From Rhizobiales bacterium 63-22 (GTDB lineage Bacteria; Pseudomonadota; Alphaproteobacteria; Rhizobiales; Rhizobiaceae): a DNA stretch of 63,154 nt. Positions 55,360-63,154 of the stretch are shown here, piece after piece. How positions within the stretch are numbered: position 1 is the first letter of the stretch; each line of letters begins with the position of its first letter. The stretch lies in contig MKVZ01000004.1 of the NCBI GenBank assembly GCA_001898995.1, forward strand, positions 307,415 to 370,568, given 5' to 3'. The notes below the pieces were generated by a model. It worked only from the letters and a program-made list of their open reading frames with translations. It was not told the origin of the DNA and searched no databases. The translations under genes and the position numbers were made by a program.

Positions 55360-56424
55360 ATGTTAAATGTCTATCCGATTGTAGCTACTGCGGAGAACTG
55401 GGTTCATGATGCAGTTTATGCAAAGGTAAAGACGGCATTGGAGGCATTGAACGACGGCGCAGCCGCGCCGGACTGGGCTGAAGACATGCACGAAGAGCTT
55501 GCCGCTCGCGAGGCCCTGAAGACGCGCTACGATGCGTTCCTAACGGCTGCCGAGGGACTTAGCGTCAATCAGAGAACTAAAGTTCTGCGAGCATTAGAGG
55601 ATCAGAACAATATCCCGGCAGTCTTCGACGGCATCGCCGCCTGCCCGAGGATCGCCGCAACTCCGACGCGGATCAGGAAGCCCACTGCGGAGTTGTTCAC
55701 CGCTGCATTTGATGCCCTCAAGAGCCTGAAGGTCCGTGATAGACAGTATCAGACGATCTTCGAGAATTTGCCGGGTAAATGCTGCCCGTTCTGCGGCATC
55801 GAACCTTTTGAAGCACCGGGCCTCGCACGCGAGGACATGGACCATTACCTCCCACGTTCGCTTTACCCATTCGCAGGCGCTAATCTGCGCAACCTTGCTC
55901 CGATGGGTGGCAAGTGCAACCGCGCGTATAAGCAGGCTCTGGATATCATCTGCGATGACGCCGGAATTCGGCGTCGTTGTTTCGATCCTTACGGTGACAA
56001 CTGGGCGACGGTGTCATTGATGGCGAGCCGGCCTTTCGAAGGAGAAGGCGCGGGACCTTTTCCGTTGCCTGCATGGCAGATTGATCTGTTAGGCGATGCG
56101 GATTCCGTCGCCACGTGGGACCAAGTTTTTCAAATCCGCCGACGCTATCAAGGGAAAGTAGAGGCTCATTTCCGGGAATGGATGGAGCATTTTGCAATCT
56201 GGTGTGAAGGACAGGTAGGTCTTGTCACAACACAGGAGGAAGTGACCGCTGCTTTGGAGCAATATCTGAATTTCGTTCTCCAACGCACGCACGATGACGG
56301 CGCTCATCTGAGGCGGGCGGTGTTCGAGATGTTGCGCCAACAATGTACCGATTCGGCTATTTCCGCTCGACTAACAAGTTGGCTGTCGGCGCTTGTCAGA
56401 GCACAGAGGCAGCTTGCTGCGTAA
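55360..56424 (+). CDS. HNH endonuclease-like protein (PtuB-like)
   Basis: A 354-residue protein with a Cys-rich HNH module: CCPFCG (141-146), EDMDHYLPRSLYPF with the catalytic Asp-His at 161-162, RNLAPMGGKCNRAYK with the second Cys and Asn near 186-187. This is a zinc-stabilised HNH nuclease fold. The ATG follows directly on the ATPase stop, so the pair is translated together. Expected to cut nucleic acid when the ATPase is activated (inference). Confidence 0.85.
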   Translation: MLNVYPIVATAENWVHDAVYAKVKTALEALNDGAAAPDWAEDMHEELAAREALKTRYDAFLTAAEGLSVNQRTKVLRALEDQNNIPAVFDGIAACPRIAATPTRIRKPTAELFTAAFDALKSLKVRDRQYQTIFENLPGKCCPFCGIEPFEAPGLAREDMDHYLPRSLYPFAGANLRNLAPMGGKCNRAYKQALDIICDDAGIRRRCFDPYGDNWATVSLMASRPFEGEGAGPFPLPAWQIDLLGDADSVATWDQVFQIRRRYQGKVEAHFREWMEHFAIWCEGQVGLVTTQEEVTAALEQYLNFVLQRTHDDGAHLRRAVFEMLRQQCTDSAISARLTSWLSALVRAQRQLAA

Positions 56425-56558
56425 AGCGAACAAACTGACACTCACCAGACTGATGTAGTCAGCATCTGACAATCATCTCGCGTCCGATATAGATCATCCT
56501 AGCGCCTTGCAAATATGCTACTGCTACGATGTTCTGTTGCGCCGGGGAGAGGCAGAAG

Positions 56559-58163
56559 ATGGCGGGGGTATCGCATAAGCAGCAACTGGAGGTCATCGAC
56601 GGCACGCCGGAAAAGCGGCTCTTCCTGTCGATAATCAGTGACTATGATCTCCGCACCGGGCTTTGCGAACTGGTCGATAACGCTATCGACCTTTGGACAG
56701 AGAATGGCGGCAAGGGCGCACTTGATGTCCAGGTCACGCTGGATGACGCCAGGCAGATCATCCATGTCACGGACAATGCGGGCGGGGTAAAGGAAGGCCA
56801 ATTACGGCTGCTAATCGCGCCAGGTGCGTCACGCAACAGGTCGTCGAAGGATATCATCGGCACATTTGGTGTCGGCGGTAAGCGTGCAGGTGTTGCGTTG
56901 GGCGAACTCGTCGAGATCCGCACCCGCTACAGGAAGGAAAAGAGTCTCCAGATCGACATCACGAAGGAATGGCTGGCGAACGAGGACTGGTCGCTCGCTG
57001 CCTATGAAATTCCGGATATCGAGCCGGGAACGACCAGCGTGACGATTTCCCAACTTCGCCAGCGCATGAGCGAGGAGGATATCGACGCCTTATACGATCA
57101 TTTCTGCGCCACCTATGGCTGGTTCATCAGCCAAGGATGTTCGATCACCCTCAACGGCACGCCAGTCAGCCCGATCACCTTCGACGCATGGGCTTTCCCG
57201 CCCGACTTCGGACCGCGTCGGACAACGTTTGACGTCAGGCCGACCGTCGACAAGAAACTCAACGTCACGATAGAAGCCGGCCTGATCCTCGACCGCGATG
57301 CCGAGACCGAGAATTACGGCGTCTATTTCTATTGCAACAACCGCCTTATTGTGAAGGAGTTGAAGGTTCGGGACGTCGGCTATTATGTGTCAGGCGAAGC
57401 GGGCGTACCGCACCCCGACGCATCGCTCTGCCGCGTCATTGTCAGCATCCACGGTCCCGCCGAGGTCATGCCGTGGACCAGCAGCAAGAGCGGCATCAAC
57501 TACAGCCACGAAGCCTTCCTCCAGCTTCGACCGACGCTCATTAATCTGGTGAGCTACTATTCGTCGCTGTCCCGCCGGCTCAAGAAGCAATGGGACGACG
57601 ACGTATTCGCCTATCGCACCGGCGCAGTGCAAGAGGTCGAACCGGAGGACGTCGAGACAAAGCGCCGCATGGTGCTGCCGGAACTCCCCCGCACTCGGAA
57701 GCTCCCCCGCGTTCAGGAATTGAAGGAGCGCAACCGCAAGAAAATGGATGCGCAACCGTGGACGATAGGGCTAGTCGAGGCGATGGGGATGGTCGATCTG
57801 ATTTCGCGCCAGAAGATCGATACACGCAACCGCATCGCGTTAATCCTGCTCGACAGCAATTTCGAGATAGCTCTGAAGGAGTTCATCGTCGCTCGGGCGG
57901 ACCTGTTTCCACCCAACAAATACAAGAACAGCCATATCAGCAGCCTGTTCGAACAAGGTCGTAAGGCGGTGATCAAGGAGGTCCAAGCGCACATTTCTCT
58001 GACACCGGCTATTCTCGCCAAGATCGATCACTATTATCTGTTACGGAACTCGCTGATCCATGAGAGAGCGACCCAACAGATCACGGATACGCAAATCAGT
58101 GATTATCGCAAAGTTATCGAAAGGGTGCTGACCCTGCTGTTCGGGCTGAGATTTCCTTCGTAG
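56559..58163 (+). CDS. GHKL (Hsp90/MORC-like) ATPase with a C-terminal HEPN-like region
   Basis: A 534-residue protein. The N-terminal GHKL ATPase has the N box LCELVDNAIDL, the G1 motif VTDNAGG and the glycine-rich GTFGVGGKRAG lid region. The middle domain is unassigned. The C-terminal 100 residues are helical and end with LLRNSLIHERATQQI, which contains R-N-S-L-I-H, an R-x4-H motif typical of HEPN ribonucleases. The start was set at MAGVSHKQQ, behind GGGGAGAGGC. Follows the HNH gene after 134 bp. Function unknown; a defence effector is proposed. Confidence 0.8.
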   Translation: MAGVSHKQQLEVIDGTPEKRLFLSIISDYDLRTGLCELVDNAIDLWTENGGKGALDVQVTLDDARQIIHVTDNAGGVKEGQLRLLIAPGASRNRSSKDIIGTFGVGGKRAGVALGELVEIRTRYRKEKSLQIDITKEWLANEDWSLAAYEIPDIEPGTTSVTISQLRQRMSEEDIDALYDHFCATYGWFISQGCSITLNGTPVSPITFDAWAFPPDFGPRRTTFDVRPTVDKKLNVTIEAGLILDRDAETENYGVYFYCNNRLIVKELKVRDVGYYVSGEAGVPHPDASLCRVIVSIHGPAEVMPWTSSKSGINYSHEAFLQLRPTLINLVSYYSSLSRRLKKQWDDDVFAYRTGAVQEVEPEDVETKRRMVLPELPRTRKLPRVQELKERNRKKMDAQPWTIGLVEAMGMVDLISRQKIDTRNRIALILLDSNFEIALKEFIVARADLFPPNKYKNSHISSLFEQGRKAVIKEVQAHISLTPAILAKIDHYYLLRNSLIHERATQQITDTQISDYRKVIERVLTLLFGLRFPS

Positions 58164-58240
58164 GTATTTCATATGCTCAGATGGTCCTAGCGTTCGCCAA
58201 CGCGCTCTGATTCGCCACTGCCTCAATCATCCCAACCGCG

Positions 58241-58699
58241 ATGCTCATGTGTCGAACGTGGGTAGAAAATTGCGGACCACAGGGCGCGCCGTCGGTGATG
58301 GCGGAGCGCGCGGGGCTCGAACCATGCCTAGAGGAGGGCTATAGCGTAGACATAGTTCTCGTCTTCGCACGGCGCGGTGCACCGTCTCAGGCGATGATGC
58401 GAACTATGTCTACTCCATCGCCCTCTAAGGCCCTCCGTTTTGCAAAAGAGGCGGCTCAATATTCTCGAATAGCGGCTTCGCCCCCGTCAACCGGGCTATC
58501 GTTCTTGCCGGCATCGGCGGATTGGGCTAGCCTTGATGACATGGACATGTGGGACCTCTCTTGGAGGATCGTCGTCACGGTCCTGCATCCAACCGGCGGC
58601 TTGGGGGCCTTTGCGGATTGTAAGGTTCCGAACAACGAGGCCAAGAAAGCAGACTTCCGCGATGCGCTCGAATATGTGGTTTCGGTCCGATGGCATTGA
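58241..58699 (+). CDS. Hypothetical protein of doubtful reality
   Basis: A 152-residue frame spanning the inverted-repeat region. The first third (MAERAGLEP) is the kind of sequence that arises from tRNA-like DNA; the second half is more protein-like (SLDDMDMWDLSWRIVVTVLHPTGGLG). No domain recognised. May be a fusion of debris with a decayed gene. Confidence 0.25.
   Translation: MLMCRTWVENCGPQGAPSVMAERAGLEPCLEEGYSVDIVLVFARRGAPSQAMMRTMSTPSPSKALRFAKEAAQYSRIAASPPSTGLSFLPASADWASLDDMDMWDLSWRIVVTVLHPTGGLGAFADCKVPNNEAKKADFRDALEYVVSVRWH
58334..58425. repeat. Imperfect inverted repeat, possible IS or MITE remnant
   Basis: A 25-bp arm (58,334-58,358; ends GTAGACATAGTTC) matches the complement of 58,401-58,425 (starts GAACTATGTCTAC) with three or so mismatches. 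The spacer of 42 bp is GC-rich. Such terminal repeats around so little DNA fit a miniature element or a gutted insertion sequence; as a hairpin it may also stop transcription. Confidence 0.5.
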
Positions 58700-58744
58700 C
58701 CGTGTGCAACGCTGTCGTCTCCACGACCGACATCCAGAACGCAA

Positions 58745-58769
58745 ATGCCTCCGATCAGATCGGAGGCAT
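58745..58769. terminator. Strong palindromic terminator
   Basis: ATGCCTCCGATC (58,745-58,756) and GATCGGAGGCAT (58,758-58,769) form a 12-bp perfect stem around a single A. It lies past the end of the aminotransferase gene on the minus strand and may act bidirectionally. Confidence 0.6.
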
Positions 58770-58839
58770 CTTATGGCCCCATGTTAAGGTTCTATCTGGA
58801 TGGAGATTACCCCTTGGGCAGGGCCTCGCTCCCCGAACT

Positions 58840-60183
58840 TCACAGCCATACGGTCTGTCCGGCTTCCATCGCGGCATTGACGGCGTCGCCCAGCCGCTCG
58901 ACGATGGCGTCGATGTCGGCGGCCGTCGCGATGAACGGCGGGGCGATGAGCACGTGGTCGCCGCGCCGGCCATCGATGGTGCCGCCCATCGGGTAGACCA
59001 TCAATCCGTTGGCCATAGCCGCCTTCTTGATTCGCGCGTGCAGCTTCAGCGCCGGGTCGAACGGCGCCTTGGTGCTGCGGCCTGCAACGAGTTCGATGGC
59101 TTGGAACAGGCCGCGGCCGCGTATGTCGCCGACATTGTGGTGGTTGCCGAACCGCTCGTTTAGCCGGCGCGTCAGATGCGCGCCCATGGAACGGACGTTT
59201 TCGAGCAGGTTGTCGCGGCGAATCACCTCTTGAACCGCAAGTCCCGCTGCGGCAGCCATCGGATGCGCCATGTAGGTATGGCCGTGCTGGAAGAAGCCGG
59301 AGCCGTTGGCAAAAGCGTCGAAGATATTGTCCGAGAGCAGCACTGCGCCGATGGGCTGGTAGCCGCCGCCGAGACCCTTGGCGATGGTCATCAGGTCGGG
59401 CGCGACGCCTTCCTGTTCGCAGGCATGCAGCGTTCCGGTGCGGCCCATGCCGCACATCACCTCGTCAAGGATGAGGAGCACGCCATAGCGGTCGCAGATT
59501 GCGCGGATGCGCTTCAAATAGTCGGCCACCGGCGGCACCGCACCTGCGGTCGCGCCGACCACCGTCTCGGCGACGAAGGCGATGACCTCATCGGCGCCGA
59601 GTTCGACGATCTTGTCTTCCAGCGCCTGCGCGGCACGCGCGGCATAGTCGGCGACTGATTCGCCCGGCTCCTGGAAACGGTAAGCGAAGCAAGGATCGAT
59701 ATGGTGCGTCTCGATCAGCAGCGGCTTGAACTGGCTGCGTCGCCATTCGTTGCCCCCTGTGGCCAATGCGCCCAGCGTGTTGCCGTGATAGCTCTGGCGG
59801 CGGGCGATGATGTGGCGGCGTTGCGGCTCGCCCTTCTCGACGAAAAACTGCCGGGCCATCTTGAGGGCGGCCTCGATCGCCTCCGAGCCGCCGCTGACCA
59901 GGTAGACATGGCCGAGCCCTTCCGGCGCGTCGGCGACCAGACGGTCGGCGAGTTGCTCGGCGGCATCGGTGGTGAAGAAGCTCGAATGGGCATAGGCGAT
60001 CCTGTCGAGCTGGTCGTGCAGCGCCTTGAGCACGTCCGGATGGGCATGGCCGAGGCAGGAAACAGCGGCGCCGCCGGATGCGTCGATGTAAGCTCGGCCA
60101 TCGCGGTCGAAGAGTTCGATGCCCTTGCCGCCGACGGCGACCGGCAATTTTCCCTTTATGGATCGGTGCAGAAGATGGGTCAT
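58840..60183 (-). CDS. Class III aminotransferase (aspartate aminotransferase family)
   Basis: A 447-residue PLP omega-transaminase: MTHLLHRSIKGKLPVAVGGKGIELFDRDGRAYIDASGGAAVSCLGH at the start, LVSGGSEAIEAALKMARQFF, the DEVMCGMGRTG loop, and the Schiff-base lysine in MTIAKGLGGGYQPIGAVL. Substrate unknown; amines, beta-amino acids or similar are likely. It overlaps the RpiR stop by 4 bp (ATGA), so it is second in a catabolic operon. A longer upstream frame would run over RpiR and is rejected. Confidence 0.9.
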   Translation of the reverse strand: MTHLLHRSIKGKLPVAVGGKGIELFDRDGRAYIDASGGAAVSCLGHAHPDVLKALHDQLDRIAYAHSSFFTTDAAEQLADRLVADAPEGLGHVYLVSGGSEAIEAALKMARQFFVEKGEPQRRHIIARRQSYHGNTLGALATGGNEWRRSQFKPLLIETHHIDPCFAYRFQEPGESVADYAARAAQALEDKIVELGADEVIAFVAETVVGATAGAVPPVADYLKRIRAICDRYGVLLILDEVMCGMGRTGTLHACEQEGVAPDLMTIAKGLGGGYQPIGAVLLSDNIFDAFANGSGFFQHGHTYMAHPMAAAAGLAVQEVIRRDNLLENVRSMGAHLTRRLNERFGNHHNVGDIRGRGLFQAIELVAGRSTKAPFDPALKLHARIKKAAMANGLMVYPMGGTIDGRRGDHVLIAPPFIATAADIDAIVERLGDAVNAAMEAGQTVWL

Positions 60184-61061
60184 GGGATCTGACGACCTCG
60201 GACGTGGGTAGAAAGGTTCTCGAACTGGCGTTCCATGGCGCGTACCGCTTCCAGCGCGCGCTCGCCCGCGGATGCGGCCAGCATGGCGGCAAGCGCCTCG
60301 GCGACCGCGAAGGCCGGCGCCATGGTGTGAAAGAAGGACGGGCTTTCCGTGGGAACGATGACGGACGCGCGCGCCCTCGCGACCAGCGGCGAAACCACAC
60401 TGTCGGTGATCGCGACGATGTCGAGCCCCATGTCCAGCGCATAATCCGCCAGTTCCACCGCCGCGCGCGTATAGGGTTTCACGCTGACGGCCAGCAAGGC
60501 ATCCCCCTTCTTCGCTTCCCGCAGCGCATCCGAACCGGTGCCGCCGGGGCCGTCGAGCAACAGGACAGAGCCGCCAGCCAAGCCGTAGACATAGGCAAAA
60601 TGGCAAGCAACTGGATAGCTCGAACGATAGCCGAGCACATAGATGCGCCCGGCGCCGGCAAGCGCCGTGGCGGCGGCGGTCACCGCGTCGAGCGCATCGG
60701 GCCGGCAAAGCGCCGCCATATGCCGTTCCAGCGTCTCGGCGAGATCGACGGCGAGCGCCCCGTCGCCACCCTGCCTGCGGCGCGCGACAAGCGCCTCCGC
60801 CTTCCCGGAGAATTCCGTCTCACCGCGCCTCAGCCCCTCGGCATAGAGATCGCGCAGGTCGTCGTAGCCGTCGAAGCCCATGCGCTGCGCCAGCCGCGTC
60901 ATCGAGGCCGGCAGCACGCCCGCCCGTTTTGCCTGCTCGCGCATGGAAAGCAGCGCTACGTCTCGCGGATTGTCGAGCACCCATTGCGCCGCCGCGCGCA
61001 ACTGGCGCGGCATCGTCCCGAAACTTTCTAGCAAGCGCGAACGGAAGGCGGTTTCCAACAT
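60180..61061 (-). CDS. RpiR/MurR family transcriptional regulator
   Basis: A 293-residue regulator with an N-terminal RpiR HTH (RQLRAAAQWVLDNPRDVALLSMREQAKRAGVLPASMTRLAQRMGFDGYDDLR) and a C-terminal SIS sugar/ligand-binding domain (RIYVLGYRSSYPVACHFAYVYGLAGG, DALLAVSVKPYTRAAVELADYA). The ATG start MLETAFR was chosen over a TTG 48 bp upstream. Divergent from the ABC transporter and operonic with the aminotransferase, so it probably controls both. Confidence 0.9.
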   Translation of the reverse strand: MLETAFRSRLLESFGTMPRQLRAAAQWVLDNPRDVALLSMREQAKRAGVLPASMTRLAQRMGFDGYDDLRDLYAEGLRRGETEFSGKAEALVARRRQGGDGALAVDLAETLERHMAALCRPDALDAVTAAATALAGAGRIYVLGYRSSYPVACHFAYVYGLAGGSVLLLDGPGGTGSDALREAKKGDALLAVSVKPYTRAAVELADYALDMGLDIVAITDSVVSPLVARARASVIVPTESPSFFHTMAPAFAVAEALAAMLAASAGERALEAVRAMERQFENLSTHVRGRQIP

Positions 61062-61168
61062 GCGAGGGAACTTACGCCCGCGCTTTTCGTGATGCAATGA
61101 ATATTTCAATTCCAGAAAAATGAGTGTAGTGTTTCATCAAAACCAATCAAAGCAGGGAGAACACTCGC

Positions 61169-62386
61169 ATGAAACATAGGATCGAATGCTGGCTGGGCGC
61201 TGTCGCGCTCACCTTCGCGACGCTGCCCTTCGCGGCCGCGCCGGCGCAGGCGGAAGACCCGATCGCGCTCGGCTGGGTCGGTCCGTTGTCGCCGCCCGGC
61301 AACTATTCCGGCGGGCAGGAGATGCAATGGGCCGTGCAGCTTGGCGTCGACGAGGTCAACAAGGCCGGCGGCGTGCTCGGACGCCAGGTGAACGTCACCT
61401 ACGAGGACACCAAGGGCCAGCCGGCGGACGGCAGCGCCGGAGCCGTCAGGCTCATCACCAAAGACAATGTCGCCGCCATCTTCGGCGAGTTCCACTCTTC
61501 CGTGGCTCTGGCCGAGATCGAGGAAGCGCATAAATACGGCGTTGCCTGGGTTGGCACCGACGTCTGGGCCGACGACATCACCGCCAAGCAGTATCCGGAG
61601 GTCTACCGTCTCGCTCCGGCCAACTCGCTCGTCTATGTCAAGGCCGCGGACTGGTCGGCCGAGCACTTCAAGAACATCGCCATCATCGCGGAGAACACCG
61701 ATTTCGGCCAGGGCGGCGCCAAGGTCATCGCCGATGAGCTGGAAGCCAAGAAGGTTCCCCATTCGCTGGTGACTATCGACCTCAACCAGCAGGACTTCAC
61801 GCCTGCGCTTCTCAGGCTGATGAACCAGGATCCGAAGCCGGATGCCATCCAGATGGTGATCGCCGGCCAGGCGCAGTACCAGCTCGTCAAGCAGGCCTGC
61901 CAGCTCGGTTTCGCGCCGACCGCAGCGACGAAGCTGATCGGCTCGTCGGGTCTGCTGCAGAAGGAGGTTTGGGAAGTCGACGGCGAATGCGCCAAGAACC
62001 TTTTGATCGTCAACGTCGCGCAGCCGACGTCGCAATGGAACCAGAAGGCCAAGGACTTCGCCAAGGCGTTCAAGGAGCGTTACAACCGCGACCCCACAGG
62101 CGTGGCGATGGAGGCCTATGACACGTTCGGCGTCGTCGTCGAGGCGATCAAGAAGGCCGGCTCCGCTGACCGCGCCGCGATCGTCAAGGCGCTGGAGGAA
62201 ATCAAATACGAAGGCACCAACGCCACTTACAGCTTTCCCACCACCAAGGAACCTGCCTGGGCCTATCACCAGTTCGTCGACGTCCCCTTCACCATCATCC
62301 AGTACACCGAGATGAACCAGACGCCCGGCGATGCTGCGGTCGTCTATCCGGAAAAGTGGGCAACGACCGACAAGATCCTGCCCTGA
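61169..62386 (+). CDS. ABC transporter substrate-binding protein (LivJ/amide-urea type)
   Basis: A 405-residue periplasmic binding protein of the branched-chain-amino-acid family. Signal peptide to about residue 28 (ATLPFAAAPAQAED); then ALGWVGPLSPPGNYSGGQEMQWAVQLGVDEVNKAGGVLGRQVNVTYEDTKG and AAIFGEFHSSVALAEIEEAHKYGVAWVGTD. The ligand may be an amino acid, amide or amine, matching the divergent aminotransferase. Start follows AGCAGGGAG. Confidence 0.92.
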   Translation: MKHRIECWLGAVALTFATLPFAAAPAQAEDPIALGWVGPLSPPGNYSGGQEMQWAVQLGVDEVNKAGGVLGRQVNVTYEDTKGQPADGSAGAVRLITKDNVAAIFGEFHSSVALAEIEEAHKYGVAWVGTDVWADDITAKQYPEVYRLAPANSLVYVKAADWSAEHFKNIAIIAENTDFGQGGAKVIADELEAKKVPHSLVTIDLNQQDFTPALLRLMNQDPKPDAIQMVIAGQAQYQLVKQACQLGFAPTAATKLIGSSGLLQKEVWEVDGECAKNLLIVNVAQPTSQWNQKAKDFAKAFKERYNRDPTGVAMEAYDTFGVVVEAIKKAGSADRAAIVKALEEIKYEGTNATYSFPTTKEPAWAYHQFVDVPFTIIQYTEMNQTPGDAAVVYPEKWATTDKILP

Positions 62387-62473
62387 CATCGTCGCCGCCG
62401 GCAGCCTTCGGGCTTCGTCCCCGAGGCTGCCGTCGCTTCTGCACCCATCCCGCGAAACAGGCGATCCGCGCTC

Positions 62474-63154
62474 ATGAGCTATTTTCTGCTGCTAGCCGTC
62501 AATGGCCTCGTCATCGGCCTCATCTACGCCCTGACCGCCGCCGGCCTGACGCTGGTGTTCTCGGTTCTCAAGGTGGTCAATTTCGGCCATGGCTCGCTTT
62601 ACATGCTGGGCGGTTACGCCTCCTACTACATCATCACCGCCCTGCACGCGCCGCCGCTGGTCGGCGTCGCCGGCGCCATGGTTGCGCTGTTCGTGTTCGG
62701 CGTCGTCTTTGAACGGCTGGTGATCGCGCCGATGTACACCGACAAGGTCGAGCGCAAGGACGAATACGCCATCATCGTCACCTTCGGCCTGACCATCCTT
62801 CTGACGAATCTCGGCCTCGTCGTCTTCGGCCCCTTCGCCAAATCGCCGCCGCCCTTCATGAGCGGCGTACTGATCCTCGGCCCGCTGATCCTGCCCTACG
62901 ACCGGTTGATCGCTGCGGTGATCGCGGTGGTGCTGCTGGTCGGGCTCACCCTCTTCCTCAAGCGCACGTCGCTCGGCCAGGCCCTCGACGCGGTCAGTCA
63001 GAGCCGGGAATCGGCCGCCGTCATCGGCATCGACCCGCGCCGCATGTATACCGTCGCCTTCGGCCTCGGCTCGGCGCTGGCCGGAGGCGCCGGCGCCCTG
63101 ATCGCGCCGATCTTCGCGTTATCGCCGTCGATGGGCGACCTGCCGGCGGTGCAG
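62474..63154 (+). CDS. ABC transporter permease (LivH-like), 3' end outside window
   Basis: The frame from ATG at 62,474 stays open to the window end (227 codons). It encodes hydrophobic helices: MSYFLLLAVNGLVIGLIYAL, GLTLVFSVLKVVNFGHGSLYMLGG, and the LivH loop SRESAAVIGIDPRRMYTVAFGLGSALAGGAGALIAPI. It is the inner-membrane permease of the same importer; LivM, LivG and LivF likely follow outside. Confidence 0.93.
   Translation, partial: MSYFLLLAVNGLVIGLIYALTAAGLTLVFSVLKVVNFGHGSLYMLGGYASYYIITALHAPPLVGVAGAMVALFVFGVVFERLVIAPMYTDKVERKDEYAIIVTFGLTILLTNLGLVVFGPFAKSPPPFMSGVLILGPLILPYDRLIAAVIAVVLLVGLTLFLKRTSLGQALDAVSQSRESAAVIGIDPRRMYTVAFGLGSALAGGAGALIAPIFALSPSMGDLPAVQ

Noticed and set aside
58291..58320. 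Possible tRNA gene on the minus strand
   Set aside because: Only a T-loop-like and CCA-like tail are present; T-stem and acceptor stem do not pair and no anticodon arm exists.
58840..60708. 622-residue version of the aminotransferase
   Set aside because: The additional 175 residues overlap RpiR in another frame and are Arg/Gly-rich; the ATG at 60,183 has the normal family N-terminus.
39436..63154. Direct-repeat copy of the tRNA-Arg 3' end as a right attachment site
   Set aside because: Reading through the segment I found no second copy of the T-arm/acceptor sequence. Serine integrases may leave only a few matching bases, so the right edge stays undefined.

Overview
The window looks like chromosomal DNA of a GC-rich alphaproteobacterium of the Brucella/Ochrobactrum type (Hyphomicrobiales). 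The evidence is the order metZ-apaG, cfa, hslO-argF-argD, gcrA, phoR, a SAM-II riboswitch in front of metZ, a BepRDE/AcrAB-like efflux locus next to fadD and pgi, and typical rhizobial intergenic palindromes. Species assignment is inference; no search was run.

Bases 1-39,358 are mostly housekeeping backbone. They hold pyrD (5' end outside the window), a MATE exporter, a CAP-domain protein, a DUF6460 membrane protein, a GlxA-type regulator and dCTP deaminase. Next come SAM-II-controlled metZ and apaG, then cfa, hslO, argF, argD, gcrA, phoR and ppk2. A processive glycosyltransferase, a periplasmic binding protein, the RND pump operon with divergent TetR, fadD, GST, a HAD phosphatase, an aspartoacylase-like hydrolase and pgi follow. 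The stretch closes with small metabolic and regulatory genes and an orphan histidine kinase. One foreign insert interrupts the backbone at about 7.58-10.02 kb. It carries a GmrSD/SspE-like DUF262 gene and is flanked by a duplicated cfa 3' end.

At 39,359-39,435 lies tRNA-Arg(ACG). Its 3' half overlaps the 3' end of a serine recombinase gene, which marks the left edge of a genomic island. The recombinase is the last gene of a four-gene chain with 4-bp overlaps, which also encodes a TumE/TumA-like toxin-antitoxin pair. Cargo follows: a DHA2 transporter with LysR and TetR regulators, an aldo/keto reductase with a DHA1 transporter and a LysR regulator, and debris of a conjugative element (lytic transglycosylase plus a truncated DUF736 gene).

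The most interesting part is 50.2-58.2 kb, a defence cluster whose base composition seems lower in GC than its surroundings. It has a HigA-like repressor without HigB behind a perfect 12-bp inverted repeat, HsdM, HsdS with an additional C-terminal domain, an ABC/SMC-type ATPase, an HNH nuclease, and a GHKL (Hsp90-like) ATPase ending in a HEPN-like region with an R-x4-H motif. No HsdR is present. I propose that the ATPase-HNH pair (Septu-like logic) and the GHKL-HEPN protein act as effectors in place of HsdR. This is inference.

After a short region with an imperfect inverted repeat, the window ends with an aminotransferase-RpiR operon divergent from a branched-chain-amino-acid-type ABC transporter (binding protein and truncated LivH permease). 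The right edge of the tRNA-Arg island was not located.
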